A stretch of DNA of 7,109 nt from Phycisphaerae bacterium (GTDB lineage Bacteria; Planctomycetota; Phycisphaerae; SM23-33), in NCBI GenBank assembly GCA_030754715.1, contig JASLZV010000089.1, forward strand, positions 1 to 7,109, given 5' to 3'. Under the pieces are notes generated by a model. That model was not told the origin of the DNA and searched no databases. It saw only the letters and a program-made list of their open reading frames with translations. Of the stretch, positions 5,971 to 7,109 are shown piece by piece (the first letter of the stretch is position 1; each line of letters starts with the position of its first letter). Both the position numbers and the translations under genes were made by a program.

Positions 5971-6057
5971 GAAGCCGTTCAACACCGGCGAATTGGGTGA
6001 TTGGTGCGCCTCGGCGATGAATCACAGGTTCCCGCAGCAGAGGCGGTCGCCGCGGCC

Positions 6058-6066
6058 GGGGGGGGG
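6058..6066 (+). repeat. G9 homopolymer in the intergenic region
   Basis: Nine consecutive G follow a GC-rich CGCGGCC context, about 55 bp upstream of the oxidoreductase promoter. The run is too far from the -35 for simple spacer-length control. The rest of 5971-6120 shows no gene. Confidence 0.6.
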
Positions 6067-6120
6067 TAGGGGCCTATCAGGTATTCTCGCAGGTGCCCGA
6101 AGCGAAGGCGGCTGGGCCAA

Positions 6121-6149
6121 TTGACCTCATGAAAACCGTCGCGTATTAT
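6121..6149 (+). promoter_or_regulatory. Strong sigma70-type promoter for the Gfo/Idh/MocA gene
   Basis: TTGACC (6121-6126, 5/6) and TATTAT (6144-6149, 5/6) are separated by an ideal 17 bp. Transcription would begin near 6156, giving a leader of about 60 nt before the ATG at 6217. This is the best promoter match in the window and suggests the gene starts its own transcript. No clear operator palindrome was found in the leader. Confidence 0.6.
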
Positions 6150-6216
6150 GACTGGAAAACAAGGCCGCGCCGCTCGACGCGCAAAGAGAGGGACGTCTTG
6201 GCCTCAGGAAAAACCA

Positions 6217-7109
6217 ATGAAACGATATGGAGTCATGCTGGTCGGCTGCGGGGTGGTCGCTGACTATGGCCATCTGCCGGCAATCAAGGAAGACAAGCGG
6301 GCCAGGCTAGTGTCCGTTGTGGACAAGGATCCGGAAAAGGCAAGGGCTGCAGCCGCGAAGTTTGACGCGGAAACCTGGTCCGACGACTACAGGAAGGTTC
6401 TCGCCGGCCAGGACATAGACGTGGCGGTAATCACCACGCCGCCATCGGCACACGCCAAGATCGCCATCGACTGTCTGGAATCAGGGCGGGACGTTTTGTG
6501 TGAAAAGCCGCTCACTAGCACCCTCAGCGATGCCCTGCGGGTGGTCGAAGTTGTCAGAAGAACCGGCAAGCACCTCATGGTTGGATACATTCTCCGGCAT
6601 AACGACATCTACAAGAAAGCCCGGGGGCTGATTCGCGACGGGCGACTTGGCTTTCCGCTGGCCATTCGCTTGATGGGTGCGGAACACTACGAGCAGGAAT
6701 GTGAATGGACAAGGGCTTTAGGCTTGCTGAAGGATTCCTCTCCTGTCATCGATTGCGGGTGTCACTACGCAGATCTGATGCGCTGGTTTACGGCATCGGA
6801 GGCTGTAAGCGTCAGCGGCATAGGACAGAGGCTTCATCCGGACGTCCCCGAAGACAAGTACGATTACGGGTTGATGACTGTCCGGATGGAGGACGGGTCG
6901 GTAGGCATTTATGAGGTCGGATGGGGCTACAATATGCGCGCCTTCTCAACAAAACAAATTCTCGGGCCGCGCGGCAGAATAGACATTCTTTATCCTTCAC
7001 TTGAAGAAGGCCGGGAGGAAGTTACCCTGGAGTATTATTCACGTCCCCAAGGACTTGAATCGCACGGCCAGGAAGCGGACGTCAAGCAGATGGATCGTCA
7101 ATTTGAAGA
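6217..7109 (+). CDS. Gfo/Idh/MocA-family NAD(P)-dependent oxidoreductase (partial, 3' end beyond window)
   Basis: The frame is open from ATG 6217 to the right edge, giving 297 codons plus two bases of a family usually 330-400 residues long, so most of the protein is present. AGGAA sits 6-7 nt upstream of the ATG. The N-terminal Rossmann fold has VGCGVVADYGHLPAI (9-23) for the dinucleotide and an acidic VVDKD at its second strand. ITTPPSAHAKIAIDCLESG leads into the hallmark CEKP (95-98), whose K97 is the conserved catalytic or cofactor-contact lysine. The C-terminal domain carries VIDCGCHYADLMRW (177-190) with the D179/H183 pair of the DxGxH motif. These enzymes oxidise or reduce sugars, inositols or related polyols in the cytoplasm; the substrate cannot be read from sequence. 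The start region has no signal peptide, so the protein is cytosolic. It has its own strong promoter and is probably unrelated in function to the envelope genes upstream. Confidence 0.93.
   Translation, partial: MKRYGVMLVGCGVVADYGHLPAIKEDKRARLVSVVDKDPEKARAAAAKFDAETWSDDYRKVLAGQDIDVAVITTPPSAHAKIAIDCLESGRDVLCEKPLTSTLSDALRVVEVVRRTGKHLMVGYILRHNDIYKKARGLIRDGRLGFPLAIRLMGAEHYEQECEWTRALGLLKDSSPVIDCGCHYADLMRWFTASEAVSVSGIGQRLHPDVPEDKYDYGLMTVRMEDGSVGIYEVGWGYNMRAFSTKQILGPRGRIDILYPSLEEGREEVTLEYYSRPQGLESHGQEADVKQMDRQFE

Noticed and set aside
1..7109. CRISPR arrays, tRNA/rRNA genes, integrase or toxin-antitoxin genes
   Set aside because: No regularly spaced direct repeats, no tRNA-like cloverleaf and no such protein motifs were found by reading both strands.

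Overview
The window looks like chromosomal DNA of an environmental, moderately GC-rich bacterium, most plausibly a planctomycete of the Phycisphaerae/Sedimentisphaerales type. This is an inference from three things: the FtsH sequence style (GCGKT P-loop, [14 protein letters not shown]), an LptE-type lipoprotein next to it, and flanking glycoside-hydrolase-like and Gfo/Idh/MocA genes of the kind planctomycetes carry in large numbers. No taxonomic marker (rRNA, ribosomal protein) is present.

Layout. (1) Positions 1-1258, minus strand: a partial gene of at least 419 residues, open to the left edge, that reads as a TIM-barrel glycoside-hydrolase-like protein. (2) 1259-1704: a gene-poor stretch holding a ~157-bp palindromic, MITE-like repeat and candidate minus-strand promoter elements. 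(3) 1705-2091, minus strand: a small multi-pass membrane protein whose last 14 codons and stop lie in a 49-bp perfect inverted copy of part of ftsH. (4) 2100-2340: a divergent promoter region. (5) 2345-2875 and 3014-5026, plus strand: an LptE-like lipoprotein gene and a complete ftsH, probably one transcription unit. (6) 5190-5970: a promoter, a small unrecognised reading frame, and an L,D-transpeptidase (YkuD/YafK-like) gene split by a one-base frameshift at a G6-AA-C7 run. (7) 6121-7109: a strong sigma70-type promoter and a Gfo/Idh/MocA oxidoreductase running off the right edge.

Working together. lptE, ftsH and the L,D-transpeptidase form a cell-envelope block: outer-membrane LPS assembly, inner-membrane protein quality control and peptidoglycan cross-linking or editing. 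The two edge genes look like carbohydrate metabolism and have no visible link to that block. No clearly new multi-gene system is evident. The least ordinary signals are the 49-bp inverted ftsH copy, the palindromic element upstream of the hydrolase-like gene, and the homopolymer frameshift in the transpeptidase.
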